Notes under the pieces: model-generated | The model's database searches: none | The model's input: only the letters and a program-made list of their open reading frames with translations | What the model was told of the DNA's origin: nothing | Part shown: positions 29,241-37,408 of the stretch, one piece after another | How positions within the stretch are numbered: the first letter of the stretch is position 1 | How the letters are laid out: the number at the start of each line of letters is the position of its first letter | DNA from: Gordonia sediminis | GTDB lineage: Bacteria; Actinomycetota; Actinomycetes; Mycobacteriales; Mycobacteriaceae | DNA length: 64,000 nt | NCBI GenBank assembly: GCA_004193205.1 | Contig: RZUM01000001.1 | Location: 1,122,424-1,186,423 of the forward strand | Direction of reading: 5' to 3' | Position numbers and translations under genes: made by a program

Positions 29241-30080
29241 ATGGAGGCAACGGTCACCCCCGAAGCCGGTACGGCCATCGCCGACATCGCCCAGCGTTTC
29301 GGGCTCTCCTACGACGCCGTGCTGGCCATGTTGTTCGCGGTGAACAGCGGCGGCGGCACGATGGCCCAGTTCAGCATCCCCGAGCTCGGTGGGTCCGGCC
29401 AGTGGATGCAGGGCGGGATGACGATGGTCGGCGACATGTTCGACTATGCGCTCAAGGGGCGGGTCGACGCACTCTGCAACGAGCTGTCGCAACTGCTCGC
29501 GACCACCACGGTCTTCCCGCCCGCGACCGCCGGGGGCCACGGCAGGTTCGGCATGGGCAGCAACAACTGGTGGCCCGCTGACCTGGGTGTGCCGAGCTCC
29601 TCGGGTGGACAGAACGACAGCCGTTACGCCGTGTTTCCGGCCACGCGTCGATTGGCCATCCAGATCAATGGGGTCACAAGGGTTTTCGACACCGGCGATC
29701 ATCAGATCGGCGGTGTGCAACAGCAGCAGGGCGGGTATCCCGGTACGGTCAGCTTCACGAGCCAGTTCGGTACCTTCGACGTGTCGAGCCTGCGTGAACT
29801 CGGAACGAACGAGGTCGCCGAGACGCCGGTCGCCGCTCCCGCCCCGCCGCCGTACATCGAACCGGTGTCGTCCCCGGCACCGGAACCGGCGCCGCCGATG
29901 GAGCCTGCGGCACCGGAACCGGCGCCGCCGATGGTGCCTGCGGCACAGGTGCCCGGTTCTTCCGGTGACTCCGATGCCATCATCGCGGCGATCGAGTCGC
30001 TGGCCGGACTGCACCAGCGCGGCATCCTCACCGACGAGGAGTTCGCGGCGAAGAAGAGCGAACTCCTCGGACGGTTGTGA
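29241..30080 (+). CDS. SHOCT-domain protein of unknown function
   Basis: 279 residues, no signal peptide. Residues about 1-195 contain a Gly/Met-rich part (SGGGTMAQFSIPELGGSGQW) and a folded segment with RRLAIQINGVTRVFDTGDHQ. Residues about 198-245 are a Pro/Ala/Glu linker with an exact 33-base duplication giving PEPAPPM twice. The last 35 residues (DAIIAAIESLAGLHQRGILT, then DEEFAAKKSELLGRL) are a SHOCT motif, a short C-terminal module usually linked to oligomerisation. I cannot assign a role. It is intact amid broken genes. Confidence 0.7.
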   Translation: MEATVTPEAGTAIADIAQRFGLSYDAVLAMLFAVNSGGGTMAQFSIPELGGSGQWMQGGMTMVGDMFDYALKGRVDALCNELSQLLATTTVFPPATAGGHGRFGMGSNNWWPADLGVPSSSGGQNDSRYAVFPATRRLAIQINGVTRVFDTGDHQIGGVQQQQGGYPGTVSFTSQFGTFDVSSLRELGTNEVAETPVAAPAPPPYIEPVSSPAPEPAPPMEPAAPEPAPPMVPAAQVPGSSGDSDAIIAAIESLAGLHQRGILTDEEFAAKKSELLGRL

Positions 30081-30099
30081 CAGCCCGAGGCTTGAGGTC

Positions 30100-30504
30100 T
30101 CAGCCGCCCGGGATGACCCGACTGTCGCCTCGGAACTCGGCGACGATGTCACCATCGCAGCGGACGGTGACGTCGTAGATTCCGTTGCGCCCAAAACGTT
30201 GTCGTTCCACGGCTTCGGCGACGAGCACGTCGCCTACGCGTGTCGGCCGGAGGAACCGGATGTCCGCCCGCGCCGCCACCGCTGCGTCCGAATGGCTGTT
30301 ACAGGCGAGGGCGAAGGTGGTGTCGGCGACGACCACGTAGCCGCGGTGGGTCATCCCGTGACCGTTGACCATCGTGTCGGTGATCGTCATCGACGTCCGG
30401 GCGTAGCCCGGGCCGAGTTCCTCGAGACCGATGCCGAGGCTTCGGGATGCGGCGTCCTCGGCGATCATCTTCCGGGTGGCCTTGTCGCTGAGTTCGGTGA
30501 TCAT
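30100..30504 (-). CDS. Degenerate second copy of PaaI-like thioesterase
   Basis: 134-residue hot-dog protein closely similar along its length to paaI at 33081-33524 (shared LGPGYAR, MVNGHG, ALACNSH, AAVAARADIRFLRPTR, FGRNGIYDVTVRC, VAEFRGDSR). Two changes affect the active region: the THGG motif of paaI is THRG here, and the helix with the catalytic Asp is one residue shorter (YVVVADTTF against YVFILADTAF). The ATG at 30504 begins MITELSDKATRKM; the frame stays open upstream to 30672 through an unrelated fragment. It may be inactive or altered. Confidence 0.65.
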   Translation of the reverse strand: MITELSDKATRKMIAEDAASRSLGIGLEELGPGYARTSMTITDTMVNGHGMTHRGYVVVADTTFALACNSHSDAAVAARADIRFLRPTRVGDVLVAEAVERQRFGRNGIYDVTVRCDGDIVAEFRGDSRVIPGG

Positions 30505-30616
30505 GCGCTCCAACGCCCGGGACTCCTGCGCCTGGCCGGTCGCAGAGAGTGCGTGGGCGCCGACGGTCAGCGCCTGAGTGACGAACTCACCGAGATCGGC
30601 ATCCGCCAACGTGGCG
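30505..30616 (-). other. In-frame protein fragment fused ahead of the thioesterase copy
   Basis: Translated on the minus strand in the thioesterase frame, this stretch reads DADLGEFVTQALTVGAHALS followed by ATGQAQESRALER, which looks like genuine helical protein rather than chance frame. It resembles the N-terminus of some unnamed coiled-coil proteins of actinobacteria, but its own start is missing because the hsdS remnant begins just beyond. It marks a recombination junction; whether it is translated is unknown. Confidence 0.35.
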
Positions 30617-30622
30617 AGGCCT

Positions 30623-31033
30623 GGAGACCTCTTATTCCGTGGTCTGGATCGCTGACGGTCGCGTGGTGGCACCGCCGGAGGCGATCATCAATCAGCACAT
30701 TTCAAGGTCGTCCCGGTCGACGGTAGGCCACAGTGGCTGGTTGAGCATGCTCTGCTAGCCAAACTGGCCGAGTTTCGGGCCGTGGCAGCGGACAAGGCGA
30801 CCACGATGGGACACATCCAGCGCCGACATCTCAACGAACCCGTCTCGATCCCAGGAGGCGCCGAGGCCAGGTTGATCGGACCACAGCTGGAAGCGCTGAC
30901 CGACCAGGACGCTTCCTTCGAGTCAGTCAGAGAACCTTGCTCTCACGCAAACCCGCGACCAACTCCTCCCGCTGCTCATGTCCGACAAGGTGACGTCAAG
31001 GACGTCGAGAACGAGGTCGGCGGGATGGTCTGA
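30623..31033 (+). pseudogene. hsdS: Type I restriction specificity subunit remnant (HsdS C-terminus)
   Basis: The C-terminal part of an HsdS can be pieced together across at least three frames. GDLLF (30623-30637) comes first, then WSGSLTVAWWH in another frame, then EAIINQH. Next comes FKVVPVDGRPQWLVEHALLA running into AADKATTMGHIQRRHLNEPV in one frame. ENLALTQTRDQLLPLLMSDK follows in a further frame, and the end is KDVENEVGGMV with its stop at 31033. TMGHIQRRHL and TRDQLLPLLMS are typical of the last helix and conserved region of HsdS. The frameshifts and the missing N-terminal recognition domain make it non-functional. hsdM is absent. Confidence 0.75.
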
Positions 31034-31060
31034 CGCCCCAGAATCGCCAAACCAGTCAGA

Positions 31061-31105
31061 GTGTCAGAGTCGCGTGTCAGAGTGTCAGAGTCGAAGTGTC
31101 AGAGT
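31061..31105 (+). repeat. Four direct repeats of GTGTCAGAGT before the AlbA_2 gene
   Basis: Exact copies of GTGTCAGAGT begin at 31061, 31074, 31082 and 31096, and a partial copy ends at 31062. They end 14 bases before the ATG at 31119, with GGAGGAGG in between. Their place right before the gene suggests operator sites or slippage-derived sequence; the sequence alone cannot decide. Confidence 0.6.
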
Positions 31106-31118
31106 CGGAGGAGGTGAG

Positions 31119-32879
31119 ATGAACACAGTCGATCTCGTCGCACGTTTGCGCAGGTTGGGGACCGACCTCGCCCAGGTGGAGGTCAAGTCGGCGGCGGGTG
31201 GCCTGCCCAAGGACGTCGTCGAGTCACTCAGCGCTTTCGCCAACGGCGACGGCGGAGTCCTGCTTCTCGGGCTGTCAGAGGCGGATGGATTCACCCTGGC
31301 TCCTGGCTTCGATGCCAAGTCGACTCGTGACGCTCTGGCCACTGCCTGCGCCGACCAGATGGAGCCACCGCTACGACCCTCGATCGACATCGAGGAGTTC
31401 GAGGAGGCACTCATCGTCCGGGCCGACATCGATGAGATCGACCCGGTGGACAAGCCGTGTTACGTCAAGACGCGCGGCCACCATCAGGGGTCCTTCATCC
31501 GTAGCGGTGACGGTGATCGGTTGCTCTCCGCTTACGAGGTCGCTCAGCTGCTCGCCAACCGTACGCAGCCCAAGCATGACCTCGAACCGATCACCGATGC
31601 CACCGTGGATGATTTGGACGCTGAACTCGTCGACCGATTGATCCGGCGGGCGCGGGACCGGCATCCCAGAACCTTTCGCAACCTCAAAACTGAGGAAGCG
31701 CTTGCGCGACTCAACGTCCTCACCCGCGTCGACGGGCAGTATGTGCCGACACTCGCCGGCATCATCTCGTTGGGCACCTACCCGCAGCAGTTCCTTCCCC
31801 AACTCTTCGTCGCGGTGGTCGTGTCACCCGGGACGGAGATCGGGGACCAGGCACCCGACGGAGTGCGATTCCTCGACAACGTGACCGCGGACGGACCGAT
31901 CCCCGACATGGTGGCCACGGTGGAGGAAACCTTGCGGCGCAACATGCGTAAGGCGGCGGTAGTCAAAGGCCTGTACCGGGAGGACCGCTACGACTATCCG
32001 CTCGATGTGATCCGGGAGCTCGTCGTCAATGCCATCATGCACCGGGATTACAGCCCGGCGTCGCGAGGTATGCACGTGCAGATCGAGCTGTACCTCGACC
32101 GGCTCGTCGTCAACAGCCCAGGTGGACTGTTCGGTGATGTATCAGCTCGGTCACTCGGTACATCGGAACAGCGTTCGTCGTCGCGCAACGCGGCACTGGC
32201 AAAACTGCTCGCAGACATTCCCGTCGATGCGCAGAGCAACGAGTCCATCGGAGAGAACCGGGGTAGCGGCCTACCGAATGCGATGCGGTCACTACGGCAG
32301 GCGGGTATGAGCCCGGCGCGGTTCGACGTCAGCCCCGGCCACGTGCGGGTCACGGTGCCCGGACATGCACTTCTGGGCGTGGATGTGACCGAATGGATCA
32401 GCGATCTGGGCGAGGCCGACCTGACCTCGACCCAGGACCTTGCATTGGCCATGGCGCGGGTGACGGGAAGGGTTACCAACGCGATGCTGCAAGCTTGGGG
32501 TGTCGACCGCCTTGCGGCCGGCGCTGCGCTCCGTGACCTGGTCGACCGCGATCTGTTGGTCGGGACAGGTGGGAAGCGTTACGCCAGCTATCAATTGGGG
32601 GATCGCGCATTCGCGATGGCTGACCGGCCCGCTGTGGCGAGCTCCGGCGATACGTCTGCGACAGGCACCGAAGGGATAGCCGCCGATCTCGACGCCGTCG
32701 AACAAGCCATCGCCGCGGGGCACGTCACTGCGCGTGCCATCGAGGTCGCATTGGGCATGAACTATCGCGCCGTACTCCGCCGCCTTACCAAACTCATCGA
32801 CGCGGGCCGTGTCCGACGAATCGGGCAACGGCACAGCAGTCGCCAGACATACCGACTCACGAAGAGGGACACCAAATGA
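31119..32879 (+). CDS. AlbA_2 / ATPase-domain protein (RecG-like helicase family, COG2865)
   Basis: 586 residues, intact. The N-terminal AlbA_2 (Schlafen-type) domain covers about 10-140 (VEVKSAAGGLPKDVVESLSA, ANGDGGVLLLGLSEADGF). A GHKL-type ATPase domain follows around 300-400 (VIRELVVNAIMHRDYSPASR, IELYLDRLVVNSPGGLFGDV, GENRGSGLPNAMRSLRQAGM). Winged-helix segments close the protein. It has GGAGGAGG before its ATG. Genes of this type often sit between hsdS and hsdR in type I restriction loci; here an hsdS remnant precedes it and a truncated gene overlaps its stop by 4 bases. Its role in such loci is not established. Confidence 0.85.
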   Translation: MNTVDLVARLRRLGTDLAQVEVKSAAGGLPKDVVESLSAFANGDGGVLLLGLSEADGFTLAPGFDAKSTRDALATACADQMEPPLRPSIDIEEFEEALIVRADIDEIDPVDKPCYVKTRGHHQGSFIRSGDGDRLLSAYEVAQLLANRTQPKHDLEPITDATVDDLDAELVDRLIRRARDRHPRTFRNLKTEEALARLNVLTRVDGQYVPTLAGIISLGTYPQQFLPQLFVAVVVSPGTEIGDQAPDGVRFLDNVTADGPIPDMVATVEETLRRNMRKAAVVKGLYREDRYDYPLDVIRELVVNAIMHRDYSPASRGMHVQIELYLDRLVVNSPGGLFGDVSARSLGTSEQRSSSRNAALAKLLADIPVDAQSNESIGENRGSGLPNAMRSLRQAGMSPARFDVSPGHVRVTVPGHALLGVDVTEWISDLGEADLTSTQDLALAMARVTGRVTNAMLQAWGVDRLAAGAALRDLVDRDLLVGTGGKRYASYQLGDRAFAMADRPAVASSGDTSATGTEGIAADLDAVEQAIAAGHVTARAIEVALGMNYRAVLRRLTKLIDAGRVRRIGQRHSSRQTYRLTKRDTK

Positions 32880-33010
32880 GCACCTTTACCGAAGCTGACC
32901 GGGACTCGAACTTCTTCATAGAACTGGGCCGGCGGCCGAAGCTCCTCCAGTGTCGACTTCCCGCCGGCACGTGCCCACGCCTGCGTAAGATTTCCTGCCG
33001 GTGTTCGGTA
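32876..33010 (+). pseudogene. Truncated gene start, possibly hsdR
   Basis: An ATG overlapping the AlbA_2 stop (ATGA) begins MSTFTEADRDSNFFIELGRR, then loses protein character within about 30 codons. The coupled start and the FTEAD opening fit the restriction subunit HsdR that would follow in an intact locus, but the match is too short to be sure. The frame closes at 33070 after passing through the vapB fragment in a different reading. Confidence 0.4.
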
Positions 33011-33011
33011 A

Positions 33012-33077
33012 CGGTTTCGGCGGATCGAAGCCCTGGCCCGGTCGCGAGAACAGACCAAAGGGTGGGATGACGAGGCT
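33012..33077 (+). pseudogene. Second vapB fragment
   Basis: This stretch translates to RFRRIEALARSREQTKGWDD followed by EAS and is nearly identical to the C-terminal part of vapB at 28923-28990 (about 58 of 66 bases equal). The front of the gene and the toxin gene are absent. It is in the same orientation as vapB and, like that locus, lies just upstream of a PaaI-type gene on the other strand, so the two ends of the 28.8-33.5 kb segment look like a diverged duplication. Confidence 0.7.
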
Positions 33078-33080
33078 TCG

Positions 33081-33524
33081 CTACCGCTCCCCAACCGCCC
33101 CACCGCCGAATGTCCGGCTGTCCCCACGAAACTCGGCCACCACGTCGTCACGGCAGCGGACCGTGACATCGTAGATCCCGTTGCGTCCGAACCGCCCTCG
33201 CTCCACCGCCTCCGCGACGAGAACATCTCCCTCTCGCGTCGGCCGCAGGAAGCGGATGTCCGCGCGGGCGGCCACCGCCGCGTCCGCGTGACTGTTGCAG
33301 GCCAGCGCGAAGGCGGTGTCGGCGAGGATGAAGACGTACCCGCCGTGCGTGATCCCGTGTCCGTTGACCATCAGATCGCTGATGCGCATGGATGCCCGCG
33401 CGTAGCCGGGGCCGAGTTCGTCGAGGGTGATGCCGAGGTTCTTGGAGGCGACATCGTCGGCGAACATCTTCCGCGCGATCGGATGATTGTCGAAGTCGGC
33501 AGGGGCCGAGGCGGTTTCGGTCAT
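33081..33524 (-). CDS. paaI: Phenylacetate-pathway hot-dog thioesterase
   Basis: 147-residue acyl-CoA thioesterase that in phenylacetate catabolism releases stalled CoA intermediates. PaaI features are intact: LGPGYARASMRISDLMVNGH, ITHGGYVFILADTAFALACN with the catalytic Asp, and DIRFLRPTREGDVL. The ATG at 33524 overlaps the stop of the EthD-type gene by 4 bases, placing it in the paaZ operon. A degenerate copy is at 30100-30504. Confidence 0.88.
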   Translation of the reverse strand: MTETASAPADFDNHPIARKMFADDVASKNLGITLDELGPGYARASMRISDLMVNGHGITHGGYVFILADTAFALACNSHADAAVAARADIRFLRPTREGDVLVAEAVERGRFGRNGIYDVTVRCRDDVVAEFRGDSRTFGGGAVGER

Positions 33525-33835
33525 GACAGCACCGAGGTCTCGTCCTGGGTGAACATGGTGACACCGCCGGAGGCGAAGGTCGGCACATCGGCCGCAGCAG
33601 CCTTCATTTCCGCCGAGCGCAGGCCCGCCTTCAGTGCGGCGGCGTCGGCGAAGTAGAGGCTGGCGATCGCGTAGTACGGCGGCGGTGAGCCGTCGAGCGA
33701 GGCGACCTTGCCCCAGGTGAAGTCGACGAGCCCGGGCACGGCCTTCGCCAACGGGATGTGCACCCGCTCGTAGTGGTCGTCGAACACCTCGGGATCGTCG
33801 GGCCGCCCGTAACAGACACTGACACGAAATGCCAT
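33521..33835 (-). CDS. EthD-domain protein
   Basis: 104 residues, a single dimeric alpha-beta barrel of the EthD type (FRVSVCYGRPDDPEVFDDHY, then ERVHIPLAKAVPGL). The family includes proteins found with aromatic and ether degradation genes and is often of unknown catalytic role. It lies 5 bases after paaZ and overlaps paaI by 4, so it is made with them. Its presence in the paa operon suggests a helper function in removing a reactive by-product; that is inference. Confidence 0.82.
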   Translation of the reverse strand: MAFRVSVCYGRPDDPEVFDDHYERVHIPLAKAVPGLVDFTWGKVASLDGSPPPYYAIASLYFADAAALKAGLRSAEMKAAAADVPTFASGGVTMFTQDETSVLS

Positions 33836-33840
33836 GTGGA

Positions 33841-35880
33841 TCAGTCCTCCTCGGGCTTGGCGACCAGCGTCAGCACGTCGTAGGTGGCGACCGGGTCGTC
33901 GTTCTGGTTGGTGACCACGGCATCCCAGCGCACTTCGCCGTAGTCGGCACTCTGCCGCGGCGTGATCTGCTTGGCGGTCAGCGTCACCGTGAGACTGTCA
34001 TCGGCTTTCACCGGGGTGAGGAACCGCAGTCCGTCGACACCGAAGTTGGCCAGCACGGGCCCGGGTGCGGGGTCGACGAAGAGGCCGGCGGCCAGGGAGA
34101 CCACGAGGTATCCGTGCGCCACGATCCCGCCGAACAGCGGATTCGCTGCTGCCGCTTCGGGATCGGTGTGCGCATAGAAGGTGTCGCCGGTGAACTCGGC
34201 GAAGTGGTCGATGTCGGCGCGGGTCACCTGTCGGGGCCCACCGACGATGGTGTCGCCGAGCACGAGCTGAGCCAGGTTCTTGCGGAACGGGTGCACATCG
34301 CCCTGGACCCGGTCGGCACCGGACACCCAGCGTCGGCCGACGCTGGTCAGCACGTTCGGCGTGCCCTGAATGGCGGTGCGCTGCATGTGATGCAGGACGC
34401 CACGGATGCCGCCGAGCTCCTCGCCGCCACCGGCCCGCCCGGGACCACCGTGGACGAGGACGGGCAACGGCGAACCGTGGCCGGTCGACTCCCGCGCATC
34501 CTCGTCGTTGAGGACCAGAACTCGTCCGTGATAGGGGGCGAGTCCGCGCACCACCTCACCGGCGAGTTCGGCGTCCTTGGTGACCAGCGACGCGACCAGG
34601 CTGCCCTTGCCGCGGGCCGCCAACTCGACGGCGTCGGCGGCATCGCGGTAGCCGATCACCGTCGACACCGGCCCGAACGCCTCGATGTCGTGGGGTTCGG
34701 GTGCGGTGTTGTCGTCGGCGCGCAGCAGGATGGGGGACAGGAACGCACCCTTGGTGGCATCCGCGCCGACGACGTCGACATGGTCCGGGTCGCCGAACAC
34801 GATCTTCGCCGATTTCGTCAGTCCGCGTAGGGATTTGAGGACCTCGTCACGCTGCTCGATGCTGGCGAGGGCACCCATGCGGACGCCGTCGGTTGCGGGA
34901 TCGCCCACGGTGATCGTCGCCAGCCGCGCCGACGCCGCCGCGATCACGTCGTCCAGGAGGGGTTCGGGAACGAACGCGCGCCGGATGGCGGTGCACTTCT
35001 GTCCGGCCTTCACGGTCATCTCGGTGACCAGTTGCTTGACGTAGAGGTCGAACTCCGGGTCCTCGACCGTGACGTCGGTGCCCAGGATGGACGCGTTGAG
35101 GGAGTCGGCCTCGGCGGTGAAATGCAGTCCGGAGGTGACGACCTGCGGGTGGGCGCGGAGGCGGGCGGCGGTCTCGGCCGAACCGGTGAACGCCACCGAG
35201 TCCTGGCCGTCGAGGTGGTCGAGGAGGTCTCCGGCACTGCCGCACAGCAATTGGACGGACCCCTCGGGGAGGATGCCGCTTTCGATGATCCGGCGGAACA
35301 CCAGTTCGGTGAGATAGGCCGTCTGGCTGGCGGGCTTCACGATGGATGGCACGCCGGCGATGAACGCCGGTGCAAGCTTCTCCAGGAAGCCCCAGACCGG
35401 GAAGTTGAAGGCGTTGATCTGCACGGCGACACCGCGTCGCGACGTGTAGATGTGCTGGCCGAGGAACGTGCCCTTCTTGCCGAGCTGCTCGGTCGGTCCG
35501 TCGAGATAGACGGTGTCGTTGGGGAGTTCGCGGCGGGCCTTGCTCGCATACGACAGGATCGTCCCGAATCCGCCGTCGATGTCCACCGCCGAGTCCCGCG
35601 TCGTCGCACCGGTGTGCCGCGACACCTCGTAGAACTCCTCCTTGCCGGCCATCAGGGTCATGCCCAGCTGCTTGAGGAGGGCGGCGCGCTCGTGGAAGGT
35701 GAGTGCGGCAAGGGCAGGAACGCCGACCGTTCTTGCGTACTCGACCATGCCTGCACGGTCGAGCCCGGTGGCCGAGATCCGCGCGACCTCGTGGCCGTCC
35801 ACGGCACTGGCGAGTGGCGTGCCCTCGTCCGCCGCGGTGAACCAGCGGCCCTCGGTGAAGCTCTGTAGCAAATTGGTCAC
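33841..35880 (-). CDS. paaZ: Bifunctional oxepin-CoA hydrolase / semialdehyde dehydrogenase
   Basis: 679 residues with two domains. The N-terminal 510 residues are an aldehyde dehydrogenase with the active Cys in [14 protein letters not shown], oxidising 3-oxo-5,6-dehydrosuberyl-CoA semialdehyde. The C-terminal 150 are a MaoC-like hydratase ([20 protein letters not shown], then [17 protein letters not shown]) that opens the oxepin ring. Both active regions are present, so the fused, ring-opening form is complete. GTG start at 35880; a PaaR-type operator lies 31-50 bases upstream. First gene of paaZ-ethD-paaI. Confidence 0.93.
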   Translation of the reverse strand: MTNLLQSFTEGRWFTAADEGTPLASAVDGHEVARISATGLDRAGMVEYARTVGVPALAALTFHERAALLKQLGMTLMAGKEEFYEVSRHTGATTRDSAVDIDGGFGTILSYASKARRELPNDTVYLDGPTEQLGKKGTFLGQHIYTSRRGVAVQINAFNFPVWGFLEKLAPAFIAGVPSIVKPASQTAYLTELVFRRIIESGILPEGSVQLLCGSAGDLLDHLDGQDSVAFTGSAETAARLRAHPQVVTSGLHFTAEADSLNASILGTDVTVEDPEFDLYVKQLVTEMTVKAGQKCTAIRRAFVPEPLLDDVIAAASARLATITVGDPATDGVRMGALASIEQRDEVLKSLRGLTKSAKIVFGDPDHVDVVGADATKGAFLSPILLRADDNTAPEPHDIEAFGPVSTVIGYRDAADAVELAARGKGSLVASLVTKDAELAGEVVRGLAPYHGRVLVLNDEDARESTGHGSPLPVLVHGGPGRAGGGEELGGIRGVLHHMQRTAIQGTPNVLTSVGRRWVSGADRVQGDVHPFRKNLAQLVLGDTIVGGPRQVTRADIDHFAEFTGDTFYAHTDPEAAAANPLFGGIVAHGYLVVSLAAGLFVDPAPGPVLANFGVDGLRFLTPVKADDSLTVTLTAKQITPRQSADYGEVRWDAVVTNQNDDPVATYDVLTLVAKPEED

Positions 35881-35910
35881 GATTGCCTCCGTGTACCCGT
35901 CGAATCCCGA

Positions 35911-35930
35911 TACCGTCTATTCGGTCGGTA
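35911..35930. promoter_or_regulatory. Predicted PaaR operator of paaZ
   Basis: TACCGTCTATTCGGTCGGTA is an imperfect 8-4-8 palindrome with the half-site TACCGACC (right half exact, left half with two changes). The same architecture occurs at 36649-36668 and 39094-39113, the other two paa promoters. Confidence 0.6.
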
Positions 35931-35977
35931 ATTACGATCGCCTGAGCCGGGCCCGATTGTCAAGGCTCGAGTCGAGG

Positions 35978-36589
35978 CTAGGTGCGCCGGAGGCCGTCGA
36001 AGGTCATCGAGACGACCGTGTCGGCGAGGTCGTCGGCCGTGATTGCGGCCCGCGGCCGATACCACTCGATGAGCGAGTTGACGGTGCCGAACAGCAGGCG
36101 CGCGACCAGGTCGGGGTCGAGGTCGGGGGCCAGGTCGCCCTCCTCGGCGGCCGCGGCGACCAGGCCGCTGACGAACGTGTCGAACTCGCGCCGACGGGCC
36201 AGGGCGCGTCGTTCGACGGCGGTGTTGCCGCGTACCCGAAGCAGCAGGGTCACGTAGGGGAGTTCGGCGACCAGGATCTCGACACTACGTCTGACCAGGT
36301 ATTCCAGGCGGTCGATATAGCGGCCCTCGGTTGCGCCGGCCTCGGTGGTGACGGCGAACAGGGCGTTGAGTGCGCGGTTGAGTGCCAGCTCGAGCAGTTC
36401 TTGCTTTCCGGACACGTGGTGGTAGATGGACGACTTGCTCAGGCCGAGTCGTTCGGCGAGGACGTCCATGCTGGTGCCGTCGTACCCCTTGTCGTTGAAG
36501 ACCTTGACGGCGACGGCGAGCAGCGAATCGAGGTCGTATCCGGGACGTCCGGGGCGCCCGGTCCGGCGGATCGCGGGGGTTCTGGTCAT
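35978..36589 (-). CDS. paaR: TetR-family repressor of phenylacetate genes
   Basis: 203 residues. The TetR helix-turn-helix is at about 20-65 (LLAVAVKVFNDKGYDGTSMD, LAERLGLSKSSIYHHVSGK); the remaining helices form the ligand domain. It starts at the ATG 36589 and is divergent from paaF. In actinobacteria the phenylacetate regulator is of this TetR type and is released by phenylacetyl-CoA, whereas proteobacteria use GntR-like PaaX. Three similar palindromes at the paa promoters are its likely targets. It is separated from paaZ by 97 bases. Confidence 0.82.
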   Translation of the reverse strand: MTRTPAIRRTGRPGRPGYDLDSLLAVAVKVFNDKGYDGTSMDVLAERLGLSKSSIYHHVSGKQELLELALNRALNALFAVTTEAGATEGRYIDRLEYLVRRSVEILVAELPYVTLLLRVRGNTAVERRALARRREFDTFVSGLVAAAAEEGDLAPDLDPDLVARLLFGTVNSLIEWYRPRAAITADDLADTVVSMTFDGLRRT

Positions 36590-36643
36590 GGGTTCATCTT
36601 TGCAGTCGTGTCCCGGGCCGTGCAGGGTCGTTCGGCTCATCCC

Positions 36644-36673
36644 TTGCCAACCGACCAAAGAGTCGGTTATTAA
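36644..36673 (+). promoter_or_regulatory. paaF promoter with PaaR operator in the spacer
   Basis: TTGCCA (36644-36649) and TATTAA (36668-36673) are spaced by 18 bases. Within them AACCGACCAAAGAGTCGGTT (36649-36668) is a 20-base palindrome whose half-sites agree at 7 of 8 positions. A repressor bound there would block polymerase. The start codon follows 6-9 bases after the -10, so the message is leaderless or nearly so. Confidence 0.7.
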
Positions 36674-36679
36674 TAGAGC

Positions 36680-37408
36680 GTGATGGCAAACACCACCTGT
36701 GTGGACGAGCGCGACGACCGCTATGTCGTGTGGCTCGATCGACCCGAACAACGGAATGCGATCAACGCGGCGATGATCCGTGAACTCCACGACGTCTGCG
36801 CCCGGATCGAAGGTGCGCCCAAGCCGGTGCTCCTGACCGGCCGTGGCGATCACTTCGCCGGTGGCGCCGATATCACCGAACTGCGGGAGCGGGGTCGCGA
36901 CGAGGCGCTCGCCGGGATCAACCGCACCCTCTTCGACCGGATCGCCGCCCTACCGGTGCCGACCGTCGCAGCGGTGTCCGGCTACGCCCTGGGTGGCGGT
37001 GCGGAGCTGTCCTATGCCTGCGACATTCGCATCGTCACGCCGACCGCGATGTTCGGCAACCCGGAACCGGGCCTCGGCATCCTCGCCGCGGCCGGCGCCA
37101 CCTATCGTCTGCCGGCCCTGGTGGGCCAGTCGGTGGCCAAGCAGGTGCTGCTCGCCGGACGCACCCTCGACGCCGAGACGGCGCTCCGGACCGGACTCGC
37201 GATGTCGGTGGTCGACGACGCGGTGGCCGAGGCCCACACCGTCATCGACCGCATTACCCGACAATCGCCGCTGGCGCTGCGCCTCATGAAGCGGATCGTC
37301 GACGAGCCCGGGGCCCATCCCTGGGTCGACGACATCGCGCAGGCCGTGCTGTTCGAGACCGACGACAAACGAGAGCGGATGACCGCCTTCCTGGAGAGGA
37401 AACGATGA
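36680..37408 (+). CDS. paaF: Enoyl-CoA hydratase (2,3-dehydroadipyl-CoA hydratase)
   Basis: 242-residue crotonase-fold enzyme acting late in the pathway. Both catalytic glutamates are in place (GGGAELSYACDI and MFGNPEPGLGIL), as in true hydratases, which separates it from paaG two genes on. The frame begins GTG-ATG at 36680/36683; either may start. It overlaps paaH by 4 bases. Confidence 0.87.
   Translation: MMANTTCVDERDDRYVVWLDRPEQRNAINAAMIRELHDVCARIEGAPKPVLLTGRGDHFAGGADITELRERGRDEALAGINRTLFDRIAALPVPTVAAVSGYALGGGAELSYACDIRIVTPTAMFGNPEPGLGILAAAGATYRLPALVGQSVAKQVLLAGRTLDAETALRTGLAMSVVDDAVAEAHTVIDRITRQSPLALRLMKRIVDEPGAHPWVDDIAQAVLFETDDKRERMTAFLERKR

Noticed and set aside
29082-30194. 370-codon minus-strand frame opposite the SHOCT gene
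   Set aside because: It covers the antisense of a gene with a recognisable C-terminal domain and shows no domain itself.
30782-31033. 83-codon open frame as a small intact gene
   Set aside because: Its content matches the end of HsdS and continues in other frames on both sides, so it is one piece of a frameshifted pseudogene.
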